Source: Prochlorococcus sp. AG-402-G06
GTDB lineage: Bacteria > Cyanobacteriota > Cyanobacteriia > PCC-6307 > Cyanobiaceae
NCBI GenBank assembly: GCA_003277985.1
Contig: QCHR01000001.1
Coordinates: forward strand, 124,001-188,000
Length of the DNA stretch: 64,000 nucleotides
Direction of reading: 5' to 3'
Part shown: in pieces, positions 8,214 to 17,747 of the stretch
Numbering within the stretch: position 1 is the first letter of the stretch
Layout of the letters: the number at the start of each line of letters is the position of its first letter
Position numbers and translations under genes: made by a program
Notes under the pieces: generated by a model
Seen by the model: only the letters and a program-made list of their open reading frames with translations
The model's database searches: none
Told to the model about the DNA's origin: nothing

Positions 8214-9611
8214 TTAAACATAGAGATCCTCCCTCGGATAGCCGATTCGATTGCGATGTTGAAGCTTGCTTTTATTAAGAGCTTGCCACATAGCGCTCAA
8301 GAATAAAAGGATACCTAATCTCCCAACAAACATCCCAATTATTAGAATTAATTGACCTATGTGTCCTAGTTCAGATGTAACACCCAGATCAAAACCTACG
8401 GTTGCAAAGGCAGAAATACAAGTAAAAAGCATTTCTAAAAATGAAAAATTCTCTCCACTATTTAATCCATTACTCAAGCTTAATAATAGAGCCATAATTA
8501 AGACAAATAAAAATGAACCAACAGTAATACCAACAGCCTTAAGAATTACTTTGTCAGATATCTGGCGATTACGAATAATAATTTCATTTTGACCACGTAA
8601 GGTTGCTCTTGTAGCAGCCATTAATGCAGCAATAGTCGTTGTCTTAATTCCGCCTCCAGTACCACCTGGACTTGCCCCTATAAACATAAGAAACATTATT
8701 AATAATAAGCCAGAATCAGAAACACTCTCAATTGATATCGGTAAATTCGTAAAGCCCGCAGTTCGAGCACTCACAGAGGTAAATAAAGCAGTTAAAATAC
8801 GATCATCAAAATTAATTAATGAAAAGAAACTACCCCGAGCTATTGATTCAGTAAAAATTAAACCCAAAAAACCTAGGGAAATTAATATGAAAGAAGATCT
8901 AATTACCAAGCGTGTATGAAGACTTAAATTTCTTAATTTTAAAGATCTACGATTTATCCAAATATCATTTGTGACTCTCCATCCAAAACCACCTAAAACA
9001 ATTAAAACAATTAAAACAATGTTTACTATCCAGTTATTTCTATAGTCTTGTAAACTATTAGTCCACAAACTAAATCCAGCATTGTTATAAGCAGAAATAC
9101 TATGAAAAACTGATGCCCAAATCCTCTCGTTTGAGTTGGTTATATTATTAAAACCAAAAAGGTATAAAATAATAGCACCCAAGACAATTAGGATAGCTGC
9201 TGTTATTGCTATTCCTTTAAAAGTTTTACCAACACCGCCAACTCCAAATTCATCTAAGGTTTTGCCTCTATCAAGCCGTGTTTTCAATTCTGTTCCACTA
9301 ACAATAAAGCCCTGTAAAAATGTAGTAATTGCCATCAAGCCTAAACCGCCAATTAATAGCATAATTGCCAAAATTAGTTGTCCGAAAAATGTCAAATCTT
9401 TTCCTACATCAATAATTGATAATCCCGTCACTGTGACAGCAGAAGTTGCAGTAAATAATGCCTCCCAAAGACCTACATTTGCATTAGAACAAAAAGGTGT
9501 CGCTAATAACAATGTTCCACAACTAATCACAATTAAGCCAGTTACAACAGTAAACTGTGGAACCGTAAGCCTTCTGTAAGTTTCTTGCCTAATACTCACT
9601 TTCTTTGACAA
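8214..9611 (-). CDS. ktrB: KtrB/NtpJ-type K+ (Na+-coupled) transporter membrane subunit
   Basis: Polytopic membrane protein of 465 aa made of four repeated M1-P-M2 units. The four selectivity-filter loops are visible as SAVTVTGLSI, SAYNNAGFSLW, SARTAGFTNL and SAFATVGFDLG, each with the key Gly. In cyanobacteria Ktr imports K+ with Na+ and is needed for salt and osmotic adaptation. It is directly upstream of ktrA on the same strand. The C-terminal tail (NKSKLQHRNRIGYPREDLYV) fits the KtrB end that contacts KtrA. No KtrE-like gene is adjacent. Confidence 0.94.
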   Translation of the reverse strand: MSKKVSIRQETYRRLTVPQFTVVTGLIVISCGTLLLATPFCSNANVGLWEALFTATSAVTVTGLSIIDVGKDLTFFGQLILAIMLLIGGLGLMAITTFLQGFIVSGTELKTRLDRGKTLDEFGVGGVGKTFKGIAITAAILIVLGAIILYLFGFNNITNSNERIWASVFHSISAYNNAGFSLWTNSLQDYRNNWIVNIVLIVLIVLGGFGWRVTNDIWINRRSLKLRNLSLHTRLVIRSSFILISLGFLGLIFTESIARGSFFSLINFDDRILTALFTSVSARTAGFTNLPISIESVSDSGLLLIMFLMFIGASPGGTGGGIKTTTIAALMAATRATLRGQNEIIIRNRQISDKVILKAVGITVGSFLFVLIMALLLSLSNGLNSGENFSFLEMLFTCISAFATVGFDLGVTSELGHIGQLILIIGMFVGRLGILLFLSAMWQALNKSKLQHRNRIGYPREDLYV

Positions 9612-9702
9612 TAGATAAAGACTAATGCTGAATAGGTTAAATAATCACAATCAAATGGAAGCTCTAAAATTTCGCCTAATTTAATAATCATATCCTAGAC
9701 AT

Positions 9703-11520
9703 TTAGGAAATACTATACTTTAGTAAAATCAACCAAGGAACTAGAAACGTCATCAAGATCGTCAAACCAGCTCCGTATCTAGTTACATCTAGAAACTGAT
9801 AACGACCAGGAGCAAATACCATCAGATTTGTCTGATACCCCATGGGAGTAAGAAAAGATTGACTCGCCCCAAAAAGAACTGTTATCAATAGAGCGATAGG
9901 AGGCAGGCCCATACTTGGCGCCAATTGCACTGCTATTGGCGCCAAAAGAGCAACCGAGGCAGCGTTACTAACAAATTGAGTGAATATCGTAGTCGAAAGG
10001 AAAATAACGAGCAAGGCAGTGTAAGTAGATAAGTCTTGCAATATAAAAATTAAGATATTGGCAAAAGCGTCAGCAAGGCCAGTGGTCTGCATTGCGACAC
10101 TAAAACTAGAGAGAGATCCAAGCAAAAGAATGACATCCAGTCGAATTGATCTTTGAACCTCTGCTGGCCTTAAACATCCACCCCACACCATTCCAATTAC
10201 TGCCATTAGAACAGAAGCAACTAAAGGCAAATCAGTTATTGAGGGAATAATCAACATAGCAATAGCAATGCCAATTGCTATTGGTTTTCTTGTAATAGTG
10301 GGTAAATCATTCTCAAATTGATCTAAGACGAGGAGGTCATTACTATCTTGTAATCCTCTAATGGAATCTCTAGGAGCTTGAAGCAGCAATACGTCTCCTT
10401 CTCTCAAAATTGCTTGACCCAATCGTTCTTGAACAGTTTGCTGGCCTCTTCTTAAGGCTAAAACAGTAGCATTATGTCTCTGTCTAAATCTCAATTCACG
10501 CAAACTTGCCCCAGCCAAGGTTGAACCAGCGGGCAAAAGAACCTCTACCGTTTGTTGGCTTTCATCAACATTGGAAAGAAAAAAATTTTTTTCAATATTT
10601 AAATTTTTATTTAACTGAACGGTATGTTCTTGTTTTAAACGCAAAAGATCGGAGCGAGTAATTCTTATCAACAAGCGATCACCAGACTGAATTATCCGAT
10701 CAGCTAATGGTGGTAGTAGTGTTTCATTCTCTCGTTGTATTTCTAAGACATCAACATCAAATCTTCTTTGTAAGCGGCTATTTCTCAAAGAATGTCCAAC
10801 AAGTTCAGAATTAGTCGGAATTGTGACTTCCGTAAAATAACCAGTTTGATCTGAACTCCCTCCATATTCTGAACTTATTCTTCCTCTATCAGGTAATAGA
10901 GATTGTGGAGCCAATAACATATACGCTGTCCCAATTAGCCATATAGGGACTCCTATTGCCGTAAAGGTAAATAAATCAAAAGGTCCGTAGCCAAGTTGAT
11001 CACTAATATCGCTGACCAGCAAATTCACTGAACTACCTAAGAGAGTTAAAGTCCCACCCAATACAGTCGCGAAAGATAATGGTAGCAATACACGAGATGG
11101 CGATAGTTTTCTCTTCATGCACCACGCCTCAATTACTGGTAAAAGCGAAGCAACTACAGGAGTATTAGGAACGACACCTGACACAGGTGCAACAACTAAT
11201 CCAAGCAGAGCTATCAATCTGCGTGGAGTTCGAATACTTTCAGAGGCAATTAATTCTCTAAGACGATCAAGGGCACCACTTTTAAAAAGTGCAGCAGAAA
11301 CAGCAAATAAACCCATCAATGTAATCAAAGCAGGGCTTCCAAAACCAGCCAATGCTTTTTGAGGAGAAAGAACTCCTGTAGCCATCAATAATGCAACGCT
11401 CAAAAGTCCAGTCAGCTCAGGAGCAAGCGCACTGCTTACGAACAAAAAGATTGCAATAATCAAAACTACCAAAGTTATGACAGCTTTGGGATTCTCTAAA
11501 ACAGTTAATATCTCATTCAT
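9703..11520 (-). CDS. SLC13/DASS-type Na+/anion permease with two RCK_C (TrkA_C) domains
   Basis: 605 aa. Membrane helices occupy residues 1-210 and about 400-605, with the DASS-type hairpin motifs VVPNTPVVASLLPV and TQFVSNAASVALLAPIAVQL. Between them lie two TrkA_C domains (about 225-300 and 315-385: SELVGHSLRNSRLQRRFDVDVLEIQR and STLAGASLRELRFRQRHNATVLALRR). This is the layout of cyanobacterial and algal SLT-type sulfate or divalent-anion transporters. The substrate cannot be read from sequence; sulfate is a reasonable guess. It is upstream of ktrB on the same strand with a 91 bp gap. Confidence 0.88.
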   Translation of the reverse strand: MNEILTVLENPKAVITLVVLIIAIFLFVSSALAPELTGLLSVALLMATGVLSPQKALAGFGSPALITLMGLFAVSAALFKSGALDRLRELIASESIRTPRRLIALLGLVVAPVSGVVPNTPVVASLLPVIEAWCMKRKLSPSRVLLPLSFATVLGGTLTLLGSSVNLLVSDISDQLGYGPFDLFTFTAIGVPIWLIGTAYMLLAPQSLLPDRGRISSEYGGSSDQTGYFTEVTIPTNSELVGHSLRNSRLQRRFDVDVLEIQRENETLLPPLADRIIQSGDRLLIRITRSDLLRLKQEHTVQLNKNLNIEKNFFLSNVDESQQTVEVLLPAGSTLAGASLRELRFRQRHNATVLALRRGQQTVQERLGQAILREGDVLLLQAPRDSIRGLQDSNDLLVLDQFENDLPTITRKPIAIGIAIAMLIIPSITDLPLVASVLMAVIGMVWGGCLRPAEVQRSIRLDVILLLGSLSSFSVAMQTTGLADAFANILIFILQDLSTYTALLVIFLSTTIFTQFVSNAASVALLAPIAVQLAPSMGLPPIALLITVLFGASQSFLTPMGYQTNLMVFAPGRYQFLDVTRYGAGLTILMTFLVPWLILLKYSIS

Positions 11521-11619
11521 ATTTTTTAATTAATAACCTGTTCAACTGACTCTGTCCAAGTATTTCTCTCAAGAATACTGTGAAAAGGAACTAAGGATAT
11601 TGAGAAAACAAACGATTAA

Positions 11620-12792
11620 TTATTTTTTACTAAACAAACATGATCCTGCTGATTTCAAAGTTAGAGAAAAACCTGGCATTCTCATTAAATATGTCAAATG
11701 CCTTAATCTAAAAGCAAGAGGTCCTGCCAAAGTTACTCCATACCCAGTAATAGATGCATTGCCAATACCTAGACTCAACATTTCCCCAATATCTTCAAAT
11801 TGAAATGATTTCAGTTGGTTTCCCTCTCTAAGAGAAATAATATTTTGAGCTGTTAAAAACCCCTGCTGAATTGCTACTTGAGCTGAAGCAGGAAATGGAT
11901 AATTCTCGCAAAATACGATATCTCCAACAAAGAAGATATTCTTATATTCGTTAATTTGCAAAAACTGGTTTACTTTAATCTTCTTATTTTTATCTAAAAG
12001 ATGATCTACTAGTTGAGAAGCGCACGGCTTTAATCCAGCAGTCCATATTAAACCAGAATAATTAATTTTTAAGGAGGTATTATTTTCGTTCTCAACGCTA
12101 TGCAATTCTATTATATTTTCATTTATTGATTCAATATAATGTTCATAATAAATATGAATATTCCTCTCGGAGATTGCATCTATTGCTTTTTCTCTATTAA
12201 AAGATTTGGACTTAGATAAGATTTTCTTACCTTTATCTACCAAGTATATTTCTATTTTATTGTTAACTAAATCAGATATTTTACATGCAAGCTCAACACC
12301 AGTTGGTCCTGCTCCAGAGATAACTAAAGGATTTATATGGTCGGAAGAATTATTGATTAAAGTTATTAACTCTTTAATCCTCAAGAGGTCATTTAAGTTA
12401 GAGAAACCACAAGCATATGTTTCCAAATCTTCAACAATAGAAAAATCAGTTGTTACTCCAGTGCTAATGACAAGCTGAGAGTATTTCACTTCAGTCTCAG
12501 ATGATGTAATTAACTTTTTTTCGAATTGATCAACTTTAACAACGCTATCTTGTAAAAAAATAAATCCTAATTCTGCTGCCAAAGCAGAATATGTAGGCGC
12601 AACCTCCCATAATTCAAGCTCACCGCTTAATAATTCATAAAGCAATGGCTTAAAAAGGAATCTTGGGCTTTGATCAATCAAAATGATTGGTGTCCCATCC
12701 GACCGAGCTAATAATGCTTGGACAGTAGAGATTCCCCCGAAGCCACCACCAACAACAACAATTGGATCAGATTTCAAATTGTTCAAGTCCAT
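11620..12792 (-). CDS. Type II NAD(P)H dehydrogenase (NDH-2 family)
   Basis: Single-subunit membrane-associated flavoprotein that oxidises NAD(P)H to reduce quinone or monitor redox state. Two Rossmann folds are visible: FAD site PIVVVGGGFGGISTVQALL near the N-terminus and NAD site LVISGAGPTGVELACKI at about 155. NIFFVGDI is the second FAD motif. The C-terminal helix region (LRHLTYLMRMPGFSL) probably docks to the membrane. I chose the ATG at 12792 because the extra upstream residues read as non-conserved and would run almost into the divergent cysH. Confidence 0.88.
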   Translation of the reverse strand: MDLNNLKSDPIVVVGGGFGGISTVQALLARSDGTPIILIDQSPRFLFKPLLYELLSGELELWEVAPTYSALAAELGFIFLQDSVVKVDQFEKKLITSSETEVKYSQLVISTGVTTDFSIVEDLETYACGFSNLNDLLRIKELITLINNSSDHINPLVISGAGPTGVELACKISDLVNNKIEIYLVDKGKKILSKSKSFNREKAIDAISERNIHIYYEHYIESINENIIELHSVENENNTSLKINYSGLIWTAGLKPCASQLVDHLLDKNKKIKVNQFLQINEYKNIFFVGDIVFCENYPFPASAQVAIQQGFLTAQNIISLREGNQLKSFQFEDIGEMLSLGIGNASITGYGVTLAGPLAFRLRHLTYLMRMPGFSLTLKSAGSCLFSKK

Positions 12793-12863
12793 AGGGACTA
12801 GATCTAAGATGATTCCAAAGACCCTAAACAAACTTTGACTAATTCGGCATTCAAAGCTCAAAC

Positions 12864-13631
12864 ATGAAGAAAGAATCTCAAAACAATGACATCAATGATT
12901 TGAAAAACACTGCTCAATTTCCTCCACCTTCTCTGATGAAATCAATTCAGGAGACGAGAAGCGATCTTGAGAAACTCTCTGCTCAATCTCAACTTCAATG
13001 GGGCTTTGGAAGTTTTAATGAGAGATTTGTTTTAACAACCAGTTTTGGAATCCAATCTGCTGTTTTACTTCATATGACGGTTGGACTAAATCCTAATAAA
13101 AAACCAAAAGTTATTTGGATTGATACTGGCTATCTCCCAAAAGAAACTTATGACTACGCAGAAGAATTAACAAAACTATTCGAATTAAATTTAGTAGTTG
13201 CTCAAAGTCCCATATCCCCAGCAAGAATGGAGGCTTTATATGGTCGTCTTTGGGAAACAGGAATACAAAAAGATCTTGAAATTTATCATCAGCTTCGTAA
13301 GGTTGAACCTCTTGAAAAAGCTTTCTCAGAACTCAATGTTCATTGCTGGGCAAGCGGAGTAAGAAAAGGTCAAACCAAGAACAGACAATCAATGTCTCAT
13401 ATTGATTGCATTAGAGAACGGTTAGCATTGCGACCACTTTTAAACTGGACTAAAAAAGATATTTTCTATTACATGGAGAAGAATAAATTACCTCAACACC
13501 CTTTATTTGAAAAGGGTTATTCCACTGTGGGAGATTGGCATTCTAGTGAAGCAGAAAATTCTCATGCCAAAGGAAGATCAACGAGATTTGGAGGTCTCAG
13601 TGAAGAGTGTGGAATCCATTTAAATACTTAA
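12864..13631 (+). CDS. cysH: Phosphoadenosine phosphosulfate (PAPS) reductase
   Basis: Reduces PAPS to sulfite with thioredoxin in assimilatory sulfate reduction. The PP-loop is represented by TSFGIQSAVLLHM at about residue 55. The C-terminal catalytic motif ECGIHL is preceded by RSTRFGGL. The paired Cys residues that ligate an Fe-S cluster in APS-type enzymes are absent, so PAPS use is likely. Length 255 aa is normal. coaX follows 16 bp downstream on the same strand and may be co-transcribed. Confidence 0.94.
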   Translation: MKKESQNNDINDLKNTAQFPPPSLMKSIQETRSDLEKLSAQSQLQWGFGSFNERFVLTTSFGIQSAVLLHMTVGLNPNKKPKVIWIDTGYLPKETYDYAEELTKLFELNLVVAQSPISPARMEALYGRLWETGIQKDLEIYHQLRKVEPLEKAFSELNVHCWASGVRKGQTKNRQSMSHIDCIRERLALRPLLNWTKKDIFYYMEKNKLPQHPLFEKGYSTVGDWHSSEAENSHAKGRSTRFGGLSEECGIHLNT

Positions 13632-13647
13632 TAACAAGGAAAAACTC

Positions 13648-14349
13648 GTGCATTCAGAAGAAAATTACTTAATGATTGGGAATACAAGATGGCATTGGGC
13701 AAGCAAGATAAATAAAGATTGGAAATTTTTTCATACTTCGCCAAATCCAATCGAATTTAAAGATAAAGATTATTCACAGTTAACTTGGGCCTCAGTAGGC
13801 CCCATCCCTAAGAATATTAAATTATGTCCTTCAAAAAAAATAATTTTAGATCATATCCCCCTAAACAATCTTCCATCTAATTTAGGAATTGACAGAGCCC
13901 TTGCATCATGGAGTGCTTTTAAAAAGCAATCATCTTTAACCAGCAAAGTAAAAGATTTAATTATTATAGATGCAGGTACAATCTTGAGCGTCACAAAAAT
14001 AACAAACAAAGGAGAATTTGCCGGTGGTCAATTAATTTCTGGTTTCAAGCTTCAATTAGCTTCTATGGCAAATGGTGCATTAAATTTAGAAACTCCAGAG
14101 AATCAAAGAATCCCAAAAGACACATTTCAGTTTGATACTGAAAAAGCAATGCTTAAAGGAGCAATAAATGGTTTATTGGGATTTATATTACAAATAAATG
14201 AGGAGGTGAAATTACCACTATGGCTTTGTGGAGGTGATGCACCGATCATATTAAGTCAACTTAAAAATACAAATATTGATATACATCATTGTCCAAATCT
14301 TGTTCTAGAAGGAATGATTGATATAGAGAAAAAAATCAATTCAATTTAA
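13648..14349 (+). CDS. coaX: Type III pantothenate kinase
   Basis: First step of CoA synthesis, pantothenate plus ATP to phosphopantothenate. 233 aa with a GTG start. Motifs are MIGNTRWHWA at the N-terminus (nucleotide site), LGIDRALASWSA and DAGTILSVTKI followed by GEFAGGQLISGF. The canonical first motif is D-x-G-N-T; here the Asp position holds Met, which may be normal for cyanobacterial CoaX. It overlaps the 3' end of the convergent bcp gene by 14 bp. Confidence 0.9.
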   Translation: MHSEENYLMIGNTRWHWASKINKDWKFFHTSPNPIEFKDKDYSQLTWASVGPIPKNIKLCPSKKIILDHIPLNNLPSNLGIDRALASWSAFKKQSSLTSKVKDLIIIDAGTILSVTKITNKGEFAGGQLISGFKLQLASMANGALNLETPENQRIPKDTFQFDTEKAMLKGAINGLLGFILQINEEVKLPLWLCGGDAPIILSQLKNTNIDIHHCPNLVLEGMIDIEKKINSI

Positions 14350-14803
14350 GATCATTTATAATTTGATTAGCCATATTTTCTGATTTTACTTTTAAGTATA
14401 TTAATTCAATTTTGCCTTCTTTATCTATAACAAAAGTATGTCTCATCATTCCATAATACTCTCGACCCATAAATTTCTTTAAGCCATAACTTTCATATAA
14501 TGTTGCGACAGGACAAGGGTCACTATCAGTTAAAAGTGTAAAAGGTAATTTATGTTTATCAATAAATTTTAAATGTGATTTGGAGGCATCCTTACTAATA
14601 CCTAAAATTTGAATATTGTTTAATTTAAAAAGCTCCCAATTATCTCTAAAGCTGCAAGCTTCCTTAGTACAGCCAGGAGTATCATCTTTTGGATAAAAAT
14701 AAATTACGACTCTCTTACCTCTGAATGATGAAAGGCTGGTATCAACACCATCTTGATTGGGGATAGTGAAATCTGGAGCAGAATCGCCTATACAAAGAGT
14801 CAT
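14336..14803 (-). CDS. bcp: Thioredoxin-dependent peroxiredoxin, Bcp/PrxQ type
   Basis: Soluble thiol peroxidase reducing H2O2 and organic hydroperoxides. The catalytic block is DDTPGCTKEACSFRDNW, with peroxidatic Cys45 and resolving Cys50 five residues on, diagnostic for PrxQ. RHTFVIDKEG is the conserved C-terminal region. Length 155 aa is standard. Its start codon overlaps the divergent Sfp-type gene start by two bases, so the two promoters must overlap each other's coding sequence. Confidence 0.94.
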   Translation of the reverse strand: MTLCIGDSAPDFTIPNQDGVDTSLSSFRGKRVVIYFYPKDDTPGCTKEACSFRDNWELFKLNNIQILGISKDASKSHLKFIDKHKLPFTLLTDSDPCPVATLYESYGLKKFMGREYYGMMRHTFVIDKEGKIELIYLKVKSENMANQIINDLKLN

Positions 14804-15458
14804 GCTTACAACTCAAAAAAACAATAGAAGCGTACTAGGTCTTTGGCTTTTTTCTATGCCATCAGAACTTTTACCAATAAGCAGCGAAGAAAAAGAATGG
14901 GTTCAAAAGTTAACACCAAGTAGAGGGTTGATTTATCATTTTTCCAGAGGTTGCTTAAGACAAGCCATGTCGAACATGACAGGCTTAGAAGCTCTTGATA
15001 TACCTCTTAAAGCCAATCCAGGTGAACCGCCTTTACTTGCTGAAGGATGGGGGCATATCAGCATGAGCCACTGTACTGATGCTTTATTAATAGGTTGGTC
15101 CTCATTAAAAATTGGAGTAGACATAGAAAGAAAGGATAGACAGTTTCAAGCACATAAATTATCAAAACGTTTTTTCACTAAAGATGAGAATTGCGAAATT
15201 AACAATTTAACTCCAAGCCAAGCCAAAGAACTGGTACTAAAAAGATGGGTAGTAAAAGAAGCGGCAATTAAATGGCAGAGTGGAAAAATAGCAAATGATA
15301 TAAACCATTGGGTTTGGAAGAATAAATCATCATTTGCATATCATAAAAAACTTGGACACAAAGTAAAAGTTTACGAACAAAATCATGATAAATGGACTTA
15401 TGCAATTGCATTGGATGAAAATCATATAAGACGTAAACCAATCATTTGCCTTAATTAA
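14802..15458 (+). CDS. Sfp/HetI-type 4'-phosphopantetheinyl transferase
   Basis: Transfers the phosphopantetheine arm of CoA to acyl-carrier proteins. Signatures are GVDIERKDRQ (metal-binding Asp and Glu) and WVVKEAAIKWQSG. An upstream extension to 14757 is possible, but the ATG at 14802 directly abuts the bcp start and gives a normal family length of 218 aa. In Prochlorococcus this is likely the only such enzyme and would serve AcpP (inference). Confidence 0.9.
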   Translation: MLTTQKNNRSVLGLWLFSMPSELLPISSEEKEWVQKLTPSRGLIYHFSRGCLRQAMSNMTGLEALDIPLKANPGEPPLLAEGWGHISMSHCTDALLIGWSSLKIGVDIERKDRQFQAHKLSKRFFTKDENCEINNLTPSQAKELVLKRWVVKEAAIKWQSGKIANDINHWVWKNKSSFAYHKKLGHKVKVYEQNHDKWTYAIALDENHIRRKPIICLN

Positions 15459-17659
15459 TTATTATTTTTAGCAACCAATTTAGTATGCATAAGCTTCTGT
15501 TTTATAGTCTTACCATCCAATAATTTAAATAATTTTTCCAACCTAATTAATGTTTCTTCTTCACAATTTTTGAGAATAATTTCTCGATACTGACTTCCTT
15601 GACTAAGCCACCTTTTAATTATATTACTATCAACTTTTTGATGAACAAACTCAGTCCATTCTTCAAAAGAAATATTCCAGCCTAATTTTTCTAATTGTAG
15701 AATAAATTTCTTTTTATGATCTTGCTTATTTAACCACTTCTCTTCTTTACAAATTAAATCACTCAAGAATGAAAAATCAGTATTGTTCTTCTTGCTATAA
15801 AACTCTAAGCTTTCCTTTAAAGCATGGGCAGGGCCAGAACAAGGGTTACTTATAATCAAACTTAATTCTGTATTGGCTGAACATTTTTCAGTAAGAATTG
15901 GCCACAATTCAGAGAAATTTGTTTCAGAAAAAACTTTCCAAGGAATCCTGCCTCCAATTACCTCAAATTTGAGATTATCTTCTAATGTTTTAATTGATTC
16001 AAAAGTTGAATCAATTAAAACAGGTCGCGCCATAGGATCCAAAACTTCTAATTCAGCTAATAGTCTTGGATGATTGTCTTTTGATACTGCCAAAACAACG
16101 CCCCCTTCAGACGCCTCTCTTAAAGGCTTTAAAGACCAAAGCAGAGAACTAGGTGCTAAGACTAAAACTCTATGATTTTTTTTCCACGTAATATCTGACC
16201 ATAATTTAGTCATCAATTTTCTTAATCGTTCCCCCTCTTGTAAGACTTGGCGAGATAACCATTTATCAAAATCAGTATCAACTTTTCCAGAGGTAATAGT
16301 CAAAGGATTTTGTTGCTCAACTTCAACTAATGAAGCTAACTGTTTAGATCTTCTCTCATTCAAAAGAGAGAGTCTTTGCCCTTCCCATCCATGTTCAGTT
16401 GGCTCCCAAAAAATCTCGTTTAGCAAAGCATCTGGTAAATATTGTTGTGGGACCCAATTTTTTGAAAATAAATGGGGATACCTATAACCCAGGCCATCTC
16501 CAAAATCTTCTTGATCTCTATTTGCATCTTTGAGATGAGGTGGAACATTTTGTTTGTGGGAATCTTTAACTTTCTGAACTGCTTTAAAAATAGCCTTCAC
16601 ACTATTGCTTTTCTCAGTTGAAGCCAAATACAAGGTTGCCTGAGCCAGTGGATAGATACCCTCTGGCAAACCTATTCGATCAAAAGCCGCCGCGCATGAC
16701 TCAACTATCACAATTGCATTGGGATCAGCAAGACCAATATCTTCTCCTGCAGCGATGAGCATACGTCTAAAAATGAATCGTGGATTTTCTCCAGCCTCCA
16801 GCATTTGAGCTAGCCAAAACAATGCCGCATCAGGATCCGAACCTCGCAATGACTTAATAAAAGCGCTGATAGTATCAAAATGAGCATCACCTTTTTTGTC
16901 GTATAAAACCGCTCGTTCTTGAATTGAATCCTCAGCGATCTTGAGATCAATACTGATTGAATTATCTTTATTTGCAATAGTACTCTCTACAGCAAGTTCA
17001 AGCGCATTCAGCAGAACGCGTGCATCACCATTACACACATCAACCAAATGATCCTCAGCTTCACTAGCTAAATTGATTACTTTCAACCCATAACCTCTTT
17101 CCTTGTCATTCAAAGCTCGTTGTACTAATTGATGTAATGCTTTTGAATTCAGACTATTTAAACGAAATAATCTAGATCTGCTTACCAAAGCTTTATTTAC
17201 CTCAAAATATGGATTTTCCGTTGTTGCCCCAATCAGGGTCAGAGTTCCATTCTCAACCCAAGGCAACAAGGCATCTTGTTGCGCAGTATTAAATCTATGA
17301 ACCTCATCAATAAATAAAATCGTGCGTTTTCCATATTTGTTTAATCTATCGATTGCAGACTCAATCTCAGCTCTCAAATCCTTAATACCAGCCAATGCTG
17401 CATTTACGACACTAAAGTGAGATAGCGTATTTGAGGCGATAATCCTAGCTAAAGTAGTTTTACCAACTCCAGGTGGTCCATAAAGCAATAAATTGCCTAA
17501 TTTATCAGCAACAATTGAACGTCTCAATAAACGTCCTTGAGCAAGAATGTGATCTTGACCAACAAATTCATCAAGTGTTTGAGGCCGTAAGCGATCAGCT
17601 AAAGGAGCATTATTCTGTATTAGCTGTTCACCATTAAAAGTAAACAGATCTTTTGCCAA
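15455..17659 (-). CDS. rarA: RarA/MgsA AAA+ ATPase fused to a C-terminal domain, 734 aa
   Basis: Residues 1-~430 are a complete RarA replication-fork recombination factor: Walker [10 protein letters not shown] at 61-69, DEVHRF at 118-123, sensor [12 protein letters not shown], and the C-terminal tetramerisation region ([28 protein letters not shown]). Residues ~440-734 form a second domain with [25 protein letters not shown] and [18 protein letters not shown], perhaps a degenerate methyltransferase-like fold. Such RarA fusion proteins are known in cyanobacteria. Normal RarA is about 440 aa. It overlaps the convergent transferase gene by 4 bp. Confidence 0.9.
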   Translation of the reverse strand: MAKDLFTFNGEQLIQNNAPLADRLRPQTLDEFVGQDHILAQGRLLRRSIVADKLGNLLLYGPPGVGKTTLARIIASNTLSHFSVVNAALAGIKDLRAEIESAIDRLNKYGKRTILFIDEVHRFNTAQQDALLPWVENGTLTLIGATTENPYFEVNKALVSRSRLFRLNSLNSKALHQLVQRALNDKERGYGLKVINLASEAEDHLVDVCNGDARVLLNALELAVESTIANKDNSISIDLKIAEDSIQERAVLYDKKGDAHFDTISAFIKSLRGSDPDAALFWLAQMLEAGENPRFIFRRMLIAAGEDIGLADPNAIVIVESCAAAFDRIGLPEGIYPLAQATLYLASTEKSNSVKAIFKAVQKVKDSHKQNVPPHLKDANRDQEDFGDGLGYRYPHLFSKNWVPQQYLPDALLNEIFWEPTEHGWEGQRLSLLNERRSKQLASLVEVEQQNPLTITSGKVDTDFDKWLSRQVLQEGERLRKLMTKLWSDITWKKNHRVLVLAPSSLLWSLKPLREASEGGVVLAVSKDNHPRLLAELEVLDPMARPVLIDSTFESIKTLEDNLKFEVIGGRIPWKVFSETNFSELWPILTEKCSANTELSLIISNPCSGPAHALKESLEFYSKKNNTDFSFLSDLICKEEKWLNKQDHKKKFILQLEKLGWNISFEEWTEFVHQKVDSNIIKRWLSQGSQYREIILKNCEEETLIRLEKLFKLLDGKTIKQKLMHTKLVAKNNN

Positions 17660-17747
17660 AGCTAAGATACAAACACTTTTGATACTCTAAAAGCAAAAAA
17701 AAACTTATTCAGTTGTTTTGATGATTTCAAATTGGAAGGTTTTTGAT

